Program-made: the position numbers and the translations under genes
NCBI RefSeq assembly: GCF_001189295.1
Contig: NZ_CP012159.1
Coordinates: 992,001-1,056,000 of the forward strand
Length of the DNA stretch: 64,000 nt
Source of the DNA: Chondromyces crocatus
Lineage (GTDB): Bacteria; Myxococcota_A; Polyangia; Polyangiales; Polyangiaceae
Direction of reading: 5' to 3'
Shown: piece by piece, positions 28,601 through 37,508 of the stretch
Layout of the letters: the number at the start of each line of letters is the position of its first letter
Numbering within the stretch: position 1 is the first letter of the stretch
Notes under the pieces: generated by a model
What the model saw: the letters and a program-made list of their open reading frames with translations, nothing else
What the model was told of the DNA's origin: nothing
Database searches by the model: none

Positions 28601-31600
28601 AAGCTGGGCGCAGAGAAGGCATTTCATCGCGCTTGTGAGCTCTTGCCCCATGGTGGTGAAGAGCGCTACGCGCGTGATCTTCGAGAGTTCGCTGGTGTCG
28701 ACCTTGCCATCGAGATGCTGATCCAGCGAGCGTCGGACTCGGAGGGAAGGGCTGCGCCGAGCGAAATTCAGCCCTCTGCGCCGCAGAGGATGCCGACGGC
28801 TCAGCGTCGGCGGCGAGCCAGTCTGCTGATCGAAGCGGCGTCCATGGCGGCCGAACATCGCCTGAATGAACGAGCGCTGGCCATCGCTGTAAGTGCGATT
28901 GAGATCGATTCGTCGCGCGCGGACGCTGTCGCCTTGGTGGAGCGTTGCGCGGAGGGGGAGCAAGGGGTTGCGACGCTGCATCGCGTCTACGGTCTGCTCG
29001 CAGACGCTGCGATGGGCTGTTATGGCCGACGTGCTGCTCATTATCGAGCGGCCAGGCAGCTCGAGCGCCGAAATGCCATTACTTTGGCCCTTTCACACGC
29101 CGCCTCGTCCTTCGAGGCAGTGCCCACGGAAGGGACTTCTTACGTCCTGCTGGCTCGCCTCGCCGAGCGGGCCGAAGAGCCGACGGAGGCTGTTCGTGTC
29201 ATCGAACGCGTGGCGGCTGGCGCAGAGAACGCTGGTCTACGGACGATGTGGCTCAGGCGTGCAGCGGGGCTGGCGGGGGCGTCCGAGGAGGGGGTGCGAA
29301 CGCGGGTCGACCTTCTTCTTCGTGCCCTCAATGTGCGCCCCGATGCTGCAACCGTAGAGGACATCGGTCAGGCGATTGGCGAGCTCATCTCCATTACCGG
29401 CGAAGTTCTGCCGGAGTCACTGCGCTTCGACAGAGCCATCAAAGCCACACTTCCCAGGCTGGAGGGGCCTGATGGCGCTCGTGCCGCGATCGCCATGGCA
29501 CGGGTCGCGGTTCGTGTCCTGGGGGCCTCGGCGAGTGCGCTCGCAGCCATCGAGCGTGGCATGAGGATCGACGGCGACGTGGAGGAGTACGAAAGCCTCG
29601 TCGATCTGATTCCCGAGCTCGCACGTGAAGCAGAGCGTGCGCAGCATCTGATTGCGGCGATCTATGCGGCCGGGAAGAACCCTCATGCCAATGTCGGTCC
29701 GGCACTCCTCCGGTGGGCCAGTCGCCTGGCCGATGTCCTCAAAGTGCCCGATGTCGCCGCTGCTCTTCTGGTCGAGGCAGCACGTCGCGCTCCTGAAAAT
29801 CCCGAGCTGGCCTTCGAGGCTGATGTCTTCGTTCAGCTCACGGGTGACGATGCTCTTCAGCGCGCCCTCGACGATGCTTTGCCGGTAGCACGTCGCATCG
29901 AGGCGCTTCTCCACCTCGCCGATCAGCACGAACGGGAAGGAAAGCTCGATAAGGTCATTCTGGCCCTGCAGCGAGCGCTCGAAACGGGTGAGGTGGGGGA
30001 GGAGATACATGAGCAGGTCGTGGGGAGGCTCTGGCGGTTGCTCTCCCTTACCGGGGATTCTTCTGCTCTCGAGGTGCTCCTCCAGCAGGAAGCCGAACGT
30101 GATGATTTGCCAGCAGAGCGTCTCCAAACCGTGATCGGAGAGCTTTCATCTCTCCTGTCCGCCCGTGGCGACCTACGTGGCGCTCTGGAAGTCATCGGAC
30201 GCAAAGCTCACCGTCTCCCCTTGACGAGAGAGCTTCTCGACGAAATTCGACGACTCTCGACATCGACGGGAGCGCGGCGTCTCCAGGTCGACATCCTGAC
30301 GCGGCTGGCAGGGGTGCTGGAGACGAAAGGGCTGTCGCCGGTCGATCAAGAAGCGCTGGAGAATGCAGAGCACGAGCACACGGCCAGCTACCTGTCCGTA
30401 CTGCGCGACCTCGCGCCCATAGAGCGAGAGCTGGGTGACGATGCCGTGGCCATCGCGCACTATCACGTGATCGCGCGTCTCGATCCGAAGGACACCGAGG
30501 CCCTCGAGGCTCTCGAAGAGGATGCATCGAGGCGCAGGGACCATGAGCGGATTGCCGAGTTGCTCCAGCTGCGTATCGTTGCTACCTCGTCGTTGCAAGA
30601 GCGCCGCGTGCTCCAGCTCCGGCGTGCCGCCGTGCTCGAGCAGAGACTCGGTCTACTCACAGAAGCTTGCCTGGAGCTCGAGCAGCTTCTCTCCGAGGCG
30701 CCGAACGATGCCGCGGCCTTGCGCTACCTGGGTGATATGTACGAGCGGCTCGGGGCTCCGCTTCGGGCTGCGCCCGGGTGGGCGCAGCTGGGGAGGCTGG
30801 CCACGTCACAGGAAGAGCGAGCCGACTACGCTCTGCGGGCCTGCCGTGCATACCTCAAGGGAGGGGAGATCGATGCTGCGTCCCGCAGTCTCGACGAGCA
30901 GTGGGAGGCCATTTCGGAACAACAGCTGCTGGAGGTTCGCGTCGAGATCGCACGTCTCCGCGGAGACACGTACGAACTGGCCCGTTCGCTGGATGCCTTC
31001 GTGGCCTTCATTCGTCAGGACGGGGGAGTCGAGCCCGGCTGGCATGCCGACATCCTCGTCGAGTCGGCACGTGCCACGTCCGCCACCGGGGACGATGTGG
31101 GGGCGCTGGGGCAAATACGGGAGGCGCTGAAGCTCACCCCTGGACATCTATCTGCCCTCCTGGAGGGAAGACGCCTGGAATACAGGCTCTGTGGCACGGG
31201 CACGCCACGAGAAGCTCAGGCAGCGATCGACGACCTCCAGCGAGCCGCAGACGCACTCGAGCCGACGCAGGTAGAGCTCTATGCCTTTCTGCTGGCAGAG
31301 CATCTGGATGTGATTCAAGGACACGGCGCCGGGATGCGTGAACTCACGCGGCGCCATGCCGAGGTAGGCCCTGCGGCGCTGATTGCGTTGGGTATGGCGG
31401 AGCGTCTGGCGCAGAAGCGCAACTTTGCGGCAGCCGTTCCACTGTTCGAGCGCGCGCTCGATGGCCATCTGCAGGGGCTCCGATCACGGGGTCGGGTGGC
31501 CCTGGCTGCGGCTCACGCCGCAGAAAGAACGGGTGATGTGAGTGCAGCGTCCCGTCTTCTGGAGCAAGCCTACGCCGAAACGGACACTCGCTCGCTCGCT

Positions 31601-33487
31601 GCCCGTCGTCGTCTCGAACTGACGGCTGCATACGGAGAGCGGGACGTCGCACAAAGCGCACTTGAGGAGCTTGCGGGGCAAAGCTCTGGAACGGAACGGG
31701 CTCACGTTCTCGTCCAGCTTGCCGCATTGCTGCTCGATGTCGAGCCTCAGCGATCGGCGTCGCTCCTCGCCGAAGCTGCGGACCTGGCAAGAGACAACCG
31801 TATGGTGGACGCTCGCATCGCCGAGCTGCGAATCAAGATCGAAGCTGTTCGCGAGCAGAAAGCGAAGCTCTCCGAGCAGCCTATCGCCCCAACGTCGCTA
31901 CCCTCGGCAGGGTCGAGCGAGCGATTCACCGCCGAGACCCTGCCAGATGAGGGAATCGTCTCGAGTGGCAGTCGCTCCGGACGTTCCCGTCATCCAAAAT
32001 CTCCCGTCATTGATCTGGCGTTTGATTACGCTGAACTGAGGACGCCCCCGTCTCCCTCGGTGTCTCCAGTCGCGACGCCGATGTCGGTGAGCGTATCTCC
32101 AACATCGAGCGTGCATCAGGAGAATGCCCAACCAGAGGCAGTCTCGACGAGCGTGATCCAGGAGGGCGGTCAGAGCGACACATTGCTGGGAATGGCCAGT
32201 CCGATTTCTGCCCCAGCCTCGCTCGGCGGCCGGGTGTCGTCCTACCCCGTGAGCCTCAATGGGCGCTTCCTCTCCGTCAATCCACCACCGAACGCAAGTG
32301 AGGAAGAAGTCAGTCTTCTTCGTGACGTCTCGTCAGGGGATTATGATGCTGGTGAGCGCTTGATGTCCTTGTTTCTCGCCTCCGGCGAGGATCGGACACG
32401 GGAAGGGCTTGCAGTGCGTCGAATGCAAGCCGCGCTCAAGCCTGGTGACCGAGACAGCCTCGAGCGCCTCCACGCGGCAGCGCTGGCCGACAGGAATGTC
32501 GTGTACGCCAATGCAATTCAACACGTCTTGACGGCGTTTGACTCCACTCGACGAGGGAATGGTTCGGTGGAAGTCGAGCGGGTTCTCCCACCACCTCTCT
32601 GGGCGCAACGAGATGCCCCAGAGTTGGTCAATGCGCTGCTCTTTCGTGACGTGAATGCCCCTGTAAATGAAGTACTGGCATTCGTGTGGGACACAGGATT
32701 GTTCCGTCGTGACCCTGGACAGTTCGGCATCACCGGCCTGGAACGGATACAGCCAGGCCCAGCAACCGTCCTTGGTGACGTCTATGGTATGATTGCGGAA
32801 CGCCTCGGGGGCATCCGTACACCGCTTTTTCTGCAGCGGGCCGGAACGCAGGCCGGAGAGCGGAATTCTGGTCTGAATGCGCAAGTTCTGCCTCTAGTCC
32901 CTCCTGCTGTCCTGATGCAGGGTGATATTCGAGAAGAAACGGCTGAGTTGCGATATTTGCTTGGCTTGAGCTTGGCCGGTGCAATGCCGGAGCACGTGCT
33001 GGTGTGTTCACTGCCTTCCGCAGAACTGGATCTTGTGCTTGCCGCCGTGAAGGCGGCGTTCGGACCGCTCGACACCTCCGTTGGGAGTCGCCGCGACCCG
33101 GCAGTGACGCAGCTGGAGCAGAACCTGTGGCAGCTCGTCCCTCCCCGTGTAGAGCGGCGCCTGCGTGAGCTCTGCGTGCAACCGACTCCCATCGAGGCCG
33201 AAGCAGCACTCTGGTCAAGCGGCCTCGCAATGCGCAGAGCCGGACTATATGCGACGGGTGACCTCGCCATCGCCGTTCAGTCGACGGTCGACGCGCTCGG
33301 AATCTCCCGCGACATCCCGCTGAGAGAGCCTGGTGGTCTGGCCGCAGCATGTGCTGCTCACCCGGAAATTTCGGACTTGGTCCTGACTGCTATCCGGATG
33401 GAATATGCAGAGGCGAGGTGGCAGACCGGGCCTCCCTCTCGCACGCGCCGAGTCGATAGCTTGAGACCAAGGTCCAGGGTCGGCTGA
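25661..33487 (+). CDS. Giant TPR protein (2,608 residues)
   Basis: This is among the largest single genes in the window. The ATG at 25661 has AAGGTG four bases upstream. Residues about 60-2060 are almost entirely helical repeats of the tetratricopeptide type (A...LG..L...G....A...L..A....P), with no catalytic motif. A Ser/Pro/Val-rich linker occupies about 2070-2200. The last 400 residues form a separate mixed domain (from about 2200 to 2608, with APELVNALLFRDVNAPVNEV and GMAMRRAGLYATGDL-like segments) that I do not recognise. No signal peptide or membrane helix is visible, so it is probably cytoplasmic. It is a likely scaffold for a large complex; nothing in the neighbourhood identifies the partner. 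Confidence 0.85.
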   Translation: MVSTPNSENSSTSDEPNSRPLKTRQTMPPPELMHRMAPLSAGEVVLENLRLEAPASRHAGPRAEAAYWRGRLEERRAHGDALGEREAAITLARLLASRGIELETAASLAQRGLALGEDTGLRVELAGWLASLGEPAAAAAALKSVCDVQRPSGGARTLVRIAVLLARAGNASGAVDALIRAASLEPTDAMASELLGTISAWSPELVPPEAAARAYLDAAERREALRERDAAFEDRLRALEIAPQDARAAAVMSAALAARGRVGASDEVARIHAMALSERGEIERALEVHVRRLEAALSDGDAARAAGCALDAELEADLESDDVEVIDEVLGQASLYELVAVRKELRAARLVGTARAAMFEALARLYAGPLASPERSLEAWIEAAVADPSGVYAWAALREHASASQDPLPLMEALIRVADGGGGLPSDPRASIDALRDLAVLAETRMADAGLACWAFERLLRAEVDEEVAAAGLQRLAEQARTQDEALGRAQQLLQEAASAEERSRALRQLVTIYRGRPDDLSAYEEALAALAQELPADGACIMALERLARRTGSGSSLVPLLEASRPRAESDGRGGQVSSGGSKGSKRAELVRTRLLLATLHQREGDESAAIEAVLPLLSEVPGHRGAASAVLVFATQMGRIRERADALVQLAGPVWPALRAVLLALAAELYAAAGEPTLGRKAAELASEADPTSVRAVMTLAHLLASDDLKPRVEGLAAVRSERGAAAAIERAITTVIPRGILCDGLARMLEALGEQGLALGWTQRWLALHPGCGAATGHLIRRAVVARDAARLSDALAWVLAQPRPLDDLAPMLGTSLDALFELDPARATALGKRALDVLGPRMPSLRQRLLEFAERSGDRQLGIAVLERSRAAEPDVVAARELLLLLAERRMEAGDPSGAARELVRAVEQGADPQGVLHHVRRLEAWLQDSTVQLGSDGVVALTEARARALTSAGASADAAVAWRELGGLLWDLADDKLGAEKAFHRACELLPHGGEERYARDLREFAGVDLAIEMLIQRASDSEGRAAPSEIQPSAPQRMPTAQRRRRASLLIEAASMAAEHRLNERALAIAVSAIEIDSSRADAVALVERCAEGEQGVATLHRVYGLLADAAMGCYGRRAAHYRAARQLERRNAITLALSHAASSFEAVPTEGTSYVLLARLAERAEEPTEAVRVIERVAAGAENAGLRTMWLRRAAGLAGASEEGVRTRVDLLLRALNVRPDAATVEDIGQAIGELISITGEVLPESLRFDRAIKATLPRLEGPDGARAAIAMARVAVRVLGASASALAAIERGMRIDGDVEEYESLVDLIPELAREAERAQHLIAAIYAAGKNPHANVGPALLRWASRLADVLKVPDVAAALLVEAARRAPENPELAFEADVFVQLTGDDALQRALDDALPVARRIEALLHLADQHEREGKLDKVILALQRALETGEVGEEIHEQVVGRLWRLLSLTGDSSALEVLLQQEAERDDLPAERLQTVIGELSSLLSARGDLRGALEVIGRKAHRLPLTRELLDEIRRLSTSTGARRLQVDILTRLAGVLETKGLSPVDQEALENAEHEHTASYLSVLRDLAPIERELGDDAVAIAHYHVIARLDPKDTEALEALEEDASRRRDHERIAELLQLRIVATSSLQERRVLQLRRAAVLEQRLGLLTEACLELEQLLSEAPNDAAALRYLGDMYERLGAPLRAAPGWAQLGRLATSQEERADYALRACRAYLKGGEIDAASRSLDEQWEAISEQQLLEVRVEIARLRGDTYELARSLDAFVAFIRQDGGVEPGWHADILVESARATSATGDDVGALGQIREALKLTPGHLSALLEGRRLEYRLCGTGTPREAQAAIDDLQRAADALEPTQVELYAFLLAEHLDVIQGHGAGMRELTRRHAEVGPAALIALGMAERLAQKRNFAAAVPLFERALDGHLQGLRSRGRVALAAAHAAERTGDVSAASRLLEQAYAETDTRSLAARRRLELTAAYGERDVAQSALEELAGQSSGTERAHVLVQLAALLLDVEPQRSASLLAEAADLARDNRMVDARIAELRIKIEAVREQKAKLSEQPIAPTSLPSAGSSERFTAETLPDEGIVSSGSRSGRSRHPKSPVIDLAFDYAELRTPPSPSVSPVATPMSVSVSPTSSVHQENAQPEAVSTSVIQEGGQSDTLLGMASPISAPASLGGRVSSYPVSLNGRFLSVNPPPNASEEEVSLLRDVSSGDYDAGERLMSLFLASGEDRTREGLAVRRMQAALKPGDRDSLERLHAAALADRNVVYANAIQHVLTAFDSTRRGNGSVEVERVLPPPLWAQRDAPELVNALLFRDVNAPVNEVLAFVWDTGLFRRDPGQFGITGLERIQPGPATVLGDVYGMIAERLGGIRTPLFLQRAGTQAGERNSGLNAQVLPLVPPAVLMQGDIREETAELRYLLGLSLAGAMPEHVLVCSLPSAELDLVLAAVKAAFGPLDTSVGSRRDPAVTQLEQNLWQLVPPRVERRLRELCVQPTPIEAEAALWSSGLAMRRAGLYATGDLAIAVQSTVDALGISRDIPLREPGGLAAACAAHPEISDLVLTAIRMEYAEARWQTGPPSRTRRVDSLRPRSRVG

Positions 33488-33607
33488 TGACGAGGGAAGC
33501 ATCGCATATGGTTGACGTTCGGCCAGGCGGGCTCCAGTTCTGTTGGAATGTTTTGCTTGAGACGAGCGGGCCATCCGATGACCTGCCATCCTCGACGTCA
33601 ACGAAGC

Positions 33608-34336
33608 ATGAGCAAAGAGCATCGTCGTGAGATCAGGGCGAGCAGAGCCCTGACATCGGTGTCAGAGAGAAGCGGCGATCTGAGGCGAGGATTGGGAGGG
33701 GACACGAAAGCTTTCCCAACGGCCGCCGTCGTTCACGCCTTGGCACACTCGTCGCTACTGACTCTACTTGCGATGATGTCCTCTGCCTGCCTGGTGCTTT
33801 CGCCACCAGAGTATGATGCGCCGGAGCGGACTCCTCCCATGCTCATGGCTGCAGATGCCTATCCGGATCTTCGGCAGACGATCTACGTCTACGACGACAC
33901 GTCGCGGGTCGAGTTCGGTGGCTCGGTGATCTCGGAAGATTCACAGCAACCCGTGGAGCTAGCCATCTATCTCGATTACGGGCAGCGGAATGCCGCGGGG
34001 CGGCCGTATCGTACAGCGATATACCCCTTCAAGCCGATCCCGCCCGGTACGATGGCTGATGGCGCTCGCAAATTTTCAGGGATGTTCTGGCATCCCAGCG
34101 ATCATACCGTACCCCTTGGCTGCCATACCGTCACATTGATGGCGAGTCATCGATTCGGTCCTGATGTGTGTCCTCAGGAGCCGACGGATGCGAGCTATCT
34201 CGTCTGGCAGGTGATTCGCTGCGCTTCGAGCTCAGATTGCAATGATTTTTGCGAGCCGCCGCCGTGCGATACCGTCCAGGGCTGTGCTTCTTGCCTCACC
34301 CCTTCGAACCCAGACGGCTCAGGAGAAGGCCAATGA
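33608..34336 (+). CDS. Lipoprotein of unknown function
   Basis: The protein (242 residues from this start) contains a hydrophobic segment with lipobox MSSAC and a mature domain with DDTSRVEFGGSVISE and YIDYGQRN-like beta segments, ending in a Cys-rich tail (CASSSDCNDFCEPPPCD). The start is uncertain: ATG 33608 leaves about 50 residues before the signal peptide, and an earlier in-frame ATG lies at 33512. A later non-ATG start is possible. It is coupled by an ATGA overlap to the next lipoprotein, so both are made from one message and may work as a pair. Confidence 0.7.
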   Translation: MSKEHRREIRASRALTSVSERSGDLRRGLGGDTKAFPTAAVVHALAHSSLLTLLAMMSSACLVLSPPEYDAPERTPPMLMAADAYPDLRQTIYVYDDTSRVEFGGSVISEDSQQPVELAIYLDYGQRNAAGRPYRTAIYPFKPIPPGTMADGARKFSGMFWHPSDHTVPLGCHTVTLMASHRFGPDVCPQEPTDASYLVWQVIRCASSSDCNDFCEPPPCDTVQGCASCLTPSNPDGSGEGQ

Positions 34337-36105
34337 GCCGTACTCATGTCGCCCTGCTGCACCTGGCGGTTGCTTCCTTCGGATGCAGCATCCCCCTCTT
34401 CGAGAATCCTCCTGTCCCGCGAAATGAGTGTGTCACATCGGATGATTGCGCTGGAAATAGCGTGTGCGTGCTGGTGGGTGAGCGCAATGCTTGTGCTGCA
34501 ATCAACGTGGACCTTCCAGGGTTGCTTCTCGAGATCCGAACACCCGTGAACAGCTCGCTGGGGAGCGTTGCTTTCCTCATCGACGTCGAGAGCCAAGAGC
34601 TCGTGCTCCGCGACATCATGAGGGATGGCCAGGTCCGGCCGTTCAACCCCCAGTTGCCTGAGCTGGCACAGTTCAAAGGAACCTTGAGACTGCCGGATGG
34701 CGTCGGGCGATGCGGAATCGAAGAGACTCCGGACGGCTCGTTTCCTGCGAGTGCCGTTCTCAGGCGGGTGGACCGGACATCTGGCTTGCCACCAGAAGAA
34801 TACGCGGCGGGAAGCCACTTCGAGGTTGATGAAGCGGGCGGTCGTAGTTTCGTCTTTCGTGCAGATTTGCCCCGTGGTCTCTATGACGTCTATGTCACCC
34901 CACAGCTCCCTGTGGGCTGTGAAGACGGGCCACTCCCTGTCTTCTGGCCAGCGCAAGAGGTCGACTCACGGGCATTGAATTTTGATGTGAGACCGCCAGA
35001 GCGTCTCTGGGGCCGGTTCGCTGTCCCGACGACGATGAGCGTGGATGGCTGGTCGCTCGAGCTGGTCGAGCCCGAGCATGGTGACATCATCTCCGAGACG
35101 CTGACGCTCGCTCACTCTCCGAGCGTGGACAAGGTTTCGTTCGACATTCACTTCGACTGGACGGCGCGAGGGCGCTTTGATCCCTTGATTCGTCTGCGTC
35201 CCCCCGTGTCGGAGGCTCTCCCCACGCTTCATTGGGATCTTTCGGCCGTCGGAATTCTGATAGGCCCCGACGGGCTGGATCTCTCGCTGGCTGAACTGAA
35301 TGCCGTTCCTCGTCACGTGGAGGGACAGGTCCTAGATGCGCAAGGGAGCCCTGTCGTAGCGGCAGTCCAGATTCAGAGCGCTGAGATTGCGGGAGATGCC
35401 AGCTCGGCGGCAAACTATCGCCTCGAGGTCGAGACCGACGTCTCCGGGATCTTCACGGCCGATCTTCCACCAGGGCACTACCGGATCGTCGCTCGCCCTG
35501 TGGATCCCGTTCGCATCCACGCGGTGGCGAGCAAGGAAATGGAGATTCCTGCTGGTGATGGCTGCTTTTGTGGGCAGTCCATCACCGTCTCCGAAATGGT
35601 GACGATGGAGGGGCATGTTCTGGGCCCTGGCGGCGAGTCGATCGGTGCCGCCTCCGTCGTGGCAGCGCCATCGACCATGGCTTCGCAGCGATACTTCGAC
35701 AAGGTTCTTGCGTTGCCCACCCTGCGCCCCAGGGAAGCTCCGACTCAGCTGGTTGGGAGTCGTTTTTCCTTGAAAGTGGATCCCGGATCTCTCGACTTCT
35801 CGACTCAACCGGTCGACGGCTCGGGGTATCCTTGGTTGGTGCGACCCCGATTGCTGGTGGCGGGGGCGGAGATCGCCGAGACAGTGAGCCTCGGCTCGCT
35901 GACGGTTCCCTATCCGGTGTTCCTCCAAGGCGTCATCCGAGACACGCGGGGCGGACGCCTTCCGCACTCCGTTGTGAGGGCGTGGTTGCCGGTAGGCGAT
36001 CCTCTGGCCAAGGATGGCCCTGCGGGGGTGATCCAGATTGGAGAAACCCTTGCACTGGGAGATGGAACTTACACTCTACCGCTTCCCCCTTCCCTGTCCG
36101 ACTAG
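34333..36105 (+). CDS. Lipoprotein with carboxypeptidase-regulatory-like domains
   Basis: This 590-residue lipoprotein starts at an ATG overlapping the previous stop, with AGGAGAAGG seven bases upstream. The signal peptide ends ASFGC. A Cys pair region (CVTSDDCAGNSVCVLV) precedes beta-rich modules. Two segments resemble carboxypeptidase regulatory-like domains (VEGQVLDAQGSPVVAAVQI, with YRIVA after a GxFTADLPPG turn, and MEGHVLGPGGESIGAASVV). These are usually extracellular binding or stalk modules. The protein is probably displayed on the outer membrane with its lipoprotein partner. No ligand can be assigned. Confidence 0.8.
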   Translation: MSRTHVALLHLAVASFGCSIPLFENPPVPRNECVTSDDCAGNSVCVLVGERNACAAINVDLPGLLLEIRTPVNSSLGSVAFLIDVESQELVLRDIMRDGQVRPFNPQLPELAQFKGTLRLPDGVGRCGIEETPDGSFPASAVLRRVDRTSGLPPEEYAAGSHFEVDEAGGRSFVFRADLPRGLYDVYVTPQLPVGCEDGPLPVFWPAQEVDSRALNFDVRPPERLWGRFAVPTTMSVDGWSLELVEPEHGDIISETLTLAHSPSVDKVSFDIHFDWTARGRFDPLIRLRPPVSEALPTLHWDLSAVGILIGPDGLDLSLAELNAVPRHVEGQVLDAQGSPVVAAVQIQSAEIAGDASSAANYRLEVETDVSGIFTADLPPGHYRIVARPVDPVRIHAVASKEMEIPAGDGCFCGQSITVSEMVTMEGHVLGPGGESIGAASVVAAPSTMASQRYFDKVLALPTLRPREAPTQLVGSRFSLKVDPGSLDFSTQPVDGSGYPWLVRPRLLVAGAEIAETVSLGSLTVPYPVFLQGVIRDTRGGRLPHSVVRAWLPVGDPLAKDGPAGVIQIGETLALGDGTYTLPLPPSLSD

Positions 36106-36163
36106 GCCTCCGGGGCACAAACTGCGGTACCCGAGCGGGACAGAGCGAGATAGGCTACGCGGT

Positions 36164-37357
36164 GTGGCGCATCCGACGCGCGGAGGCAAAACACAGTCCT
36201 CGCCTGGGGACAGCGCGTCCTCGGGAACGCCGTCCAGCGGCGTTGGGCCGGTCTTCCCCCTCGAGCATGATCTTGCGGGGACCCTGCACGAGGTCTCCAA
36301 CGCACTCACCGTGATTCTGGGGTGGGTCGAACGGGCTCGGAGTGCGCGAGGAGAGGAGCTGAGCCGTGCTCTCGACCTCGTTGCCGCTCGTGCCCGCGAC
36401 GCGCGCCGGATCGTACGTCGCTCGATCGGCGCCGCCGGGTCACCGTATGACACTGCGGAGAGCCCCCTGTCGATTGTCCATGAGCCGTTGCGGCCCCTGC
36501 GCATCATCCTCGAAGACGCAGTCACCTCGCTCGATCCGGAAGCATGTCGTGCGGAGACGAAGGTGCTGGTCCGGAGTGATGCCGAGGTCGCTAGCCTCTC
36601 CGTGCTTCACGAGAGGCCACTCCTTCAAATTCTGGTGAACCTCCTCCTGAATGCCATCTCGGTGTCTCCTCGGGGAGGGGTGGTGGAGATCACGGCGGAG
36701 CGCGACGATACAGACGTCATCTTCAGCGTGATCGACGAAGGTCCGGGGGTCCCGCCGGAGCGTCGCGCCAGCTTGCTGCGGGCAGGCATCACGACGCGGG
36801 CAGGAGGCGCGGGGATCGGCTTGCGCTACTCGGCGGCTCTCGCGGAAGCCTCTGGAGGCCGACTCACTCTCGGCTCATCGGAGCGAGGGGCCCGCTTCGA
36901 TCTTCAATGGCCCATCTTCACGAGCGGTCAGACGGAACCTATTCCGGAGAGTGGTGATGCACCTCTACGAACCCCCCCGCCTGCCAGTGGGGCCCTTCGC
37001 CCTGCAGGGAAGGTGCTTGGTGGTGCTCGCATCCTGCTCGTAGAAGATGACGAGGCGGTCGTGGATCTCCTCGACACTGCCCTCTCTGCGCGAGGCGCGA
37101 GGATTGTCTGTGTGCGCCGCATGAGCGAGCTGCACGGAGCGTTGGATACAGGGCCCTTCGATGCCGTGTTGCTTGACCTCTCCCCGATCGAGGAGGACGT
37201 CCCTGGTGCGATCGCAGCCGTGCAACGCTCCAGTCCAGAAGCTCGTCTGGTTGTGATGTCGGGCACGGGCGGCCTCGTCGACCTGCCGGATGGCTGCTCG
37301 GCATGGGTCAGAAAGCCTTTCGAAGTAGGGGAGATCGTAACCGCTTTGGTCACCTGA
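36164..37357 (+). CDS. Hybrid sensor histidine kinase with C-terminal receiver
   Basis: This protein of about 397 residues has no membrane helix. It contains HEVSNALT (His42 in this numbering) in a short HisKA-like dimerisation helix, an N-box (LLQILVNLLLNAI), G1 DEGPGVP, G2 GAGIGLRYSAALAEASGG, and a receiver domain (ARILLVEDDEAVV, phospho-acceptor in VLLDLSP, MSGTG, and the switch Lys in VRKPF). The start is uncertain; GTG 36164 follows AGCGAGATAGG and avoids overlapping the lipoprotein gene, whereas the open frame begins at 36038. A cytoplasmic hybrid kinase of this kind is typical of myxobacterial networks. The input is unknown. It is 58 bases downstream of the lipoprotein pair and may be in the same unit. 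Confidence 0.85.
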   Translation: MAHPTRGGKTQSSPGDSASSGTPSSGVGPVFPLEHDLAGTLHEVSNALTVILGWVERARSARGEELSRALDLVAARARDARRIVRRSIGAAGSPYDTAESPLSIVHEPLRPLRIILEDAVTSLDPEACRAETKVLVRSDAEVASLSVLHERPLLQILVNLLLNAISVSPRGGVVEITAERDDTDVIFSVIDEGPGVPPERRASLLRAGITTRAGGAGIGLRYSAALAEASGGRLTLGSSERGARFDLQWPIFTSGQTEPIPESGDAPLRTPPPASGALRPAGKVLGGARILLVEDDEAVVDLLDTALSARGARIVCVRRMSELHGALDTGPFDAVLLDLSPIEEDVPGAIAAVQRSSPEARLVVMSGTGGLVDLPDGCSAWVRKPFEVGEIVTALVT

Positions 37358-37378
37358 CGGATTGTCGGAGATTCCGTC

Positions 37379-37406
37379 TTGACATTTTCGGCCAGGGAAG
37401 TACCTT
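37379..37406 (+). promoter_or_regulatory. Sigma-70-type promoter of tRNA-Leu
   Basis: A perfect -35 box TTGACA (37379-37384) is followed by 16 bases and TACCTT (37401-37406). Transcription would begin around 37413, about twelve bases before the mature tRNA 5' end, as expected for a stable-RNA promoter. Confidence 0.6.
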
Positions 37407-37424
37407 CCGTCGCCCTGTCCCTGA

Positions 37425-37508
37425 GCGAAGGTGGCGGAATTGGCAGACGCACTAGCTTGAGGTGCTAGCGGGGTAACTCCCGTGGGGGTTCAAGTCCCCC
37501 CCTTCGCA
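37425..37508 (+). tRNA. tRNA-Leu, anticodon GAG
   Basis: The 84-base sequence folds as a class II tRNA. The acceptor is GCGAAGG/CCTTCGC with discriminator A. The anticodon stem CTAGC/GCTAG holds the loop TTGAGGT with anticodon GAG, reading CUC and CUU. The variable arm is long (GCGGGGTAACTCCCGT), and the T-arm contains GGTTCAAGTCC. CCA is not encoded. The 3' 19 bases overlap the coding end of the regulator gene on the opposite strand. Confidence 0.95.
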
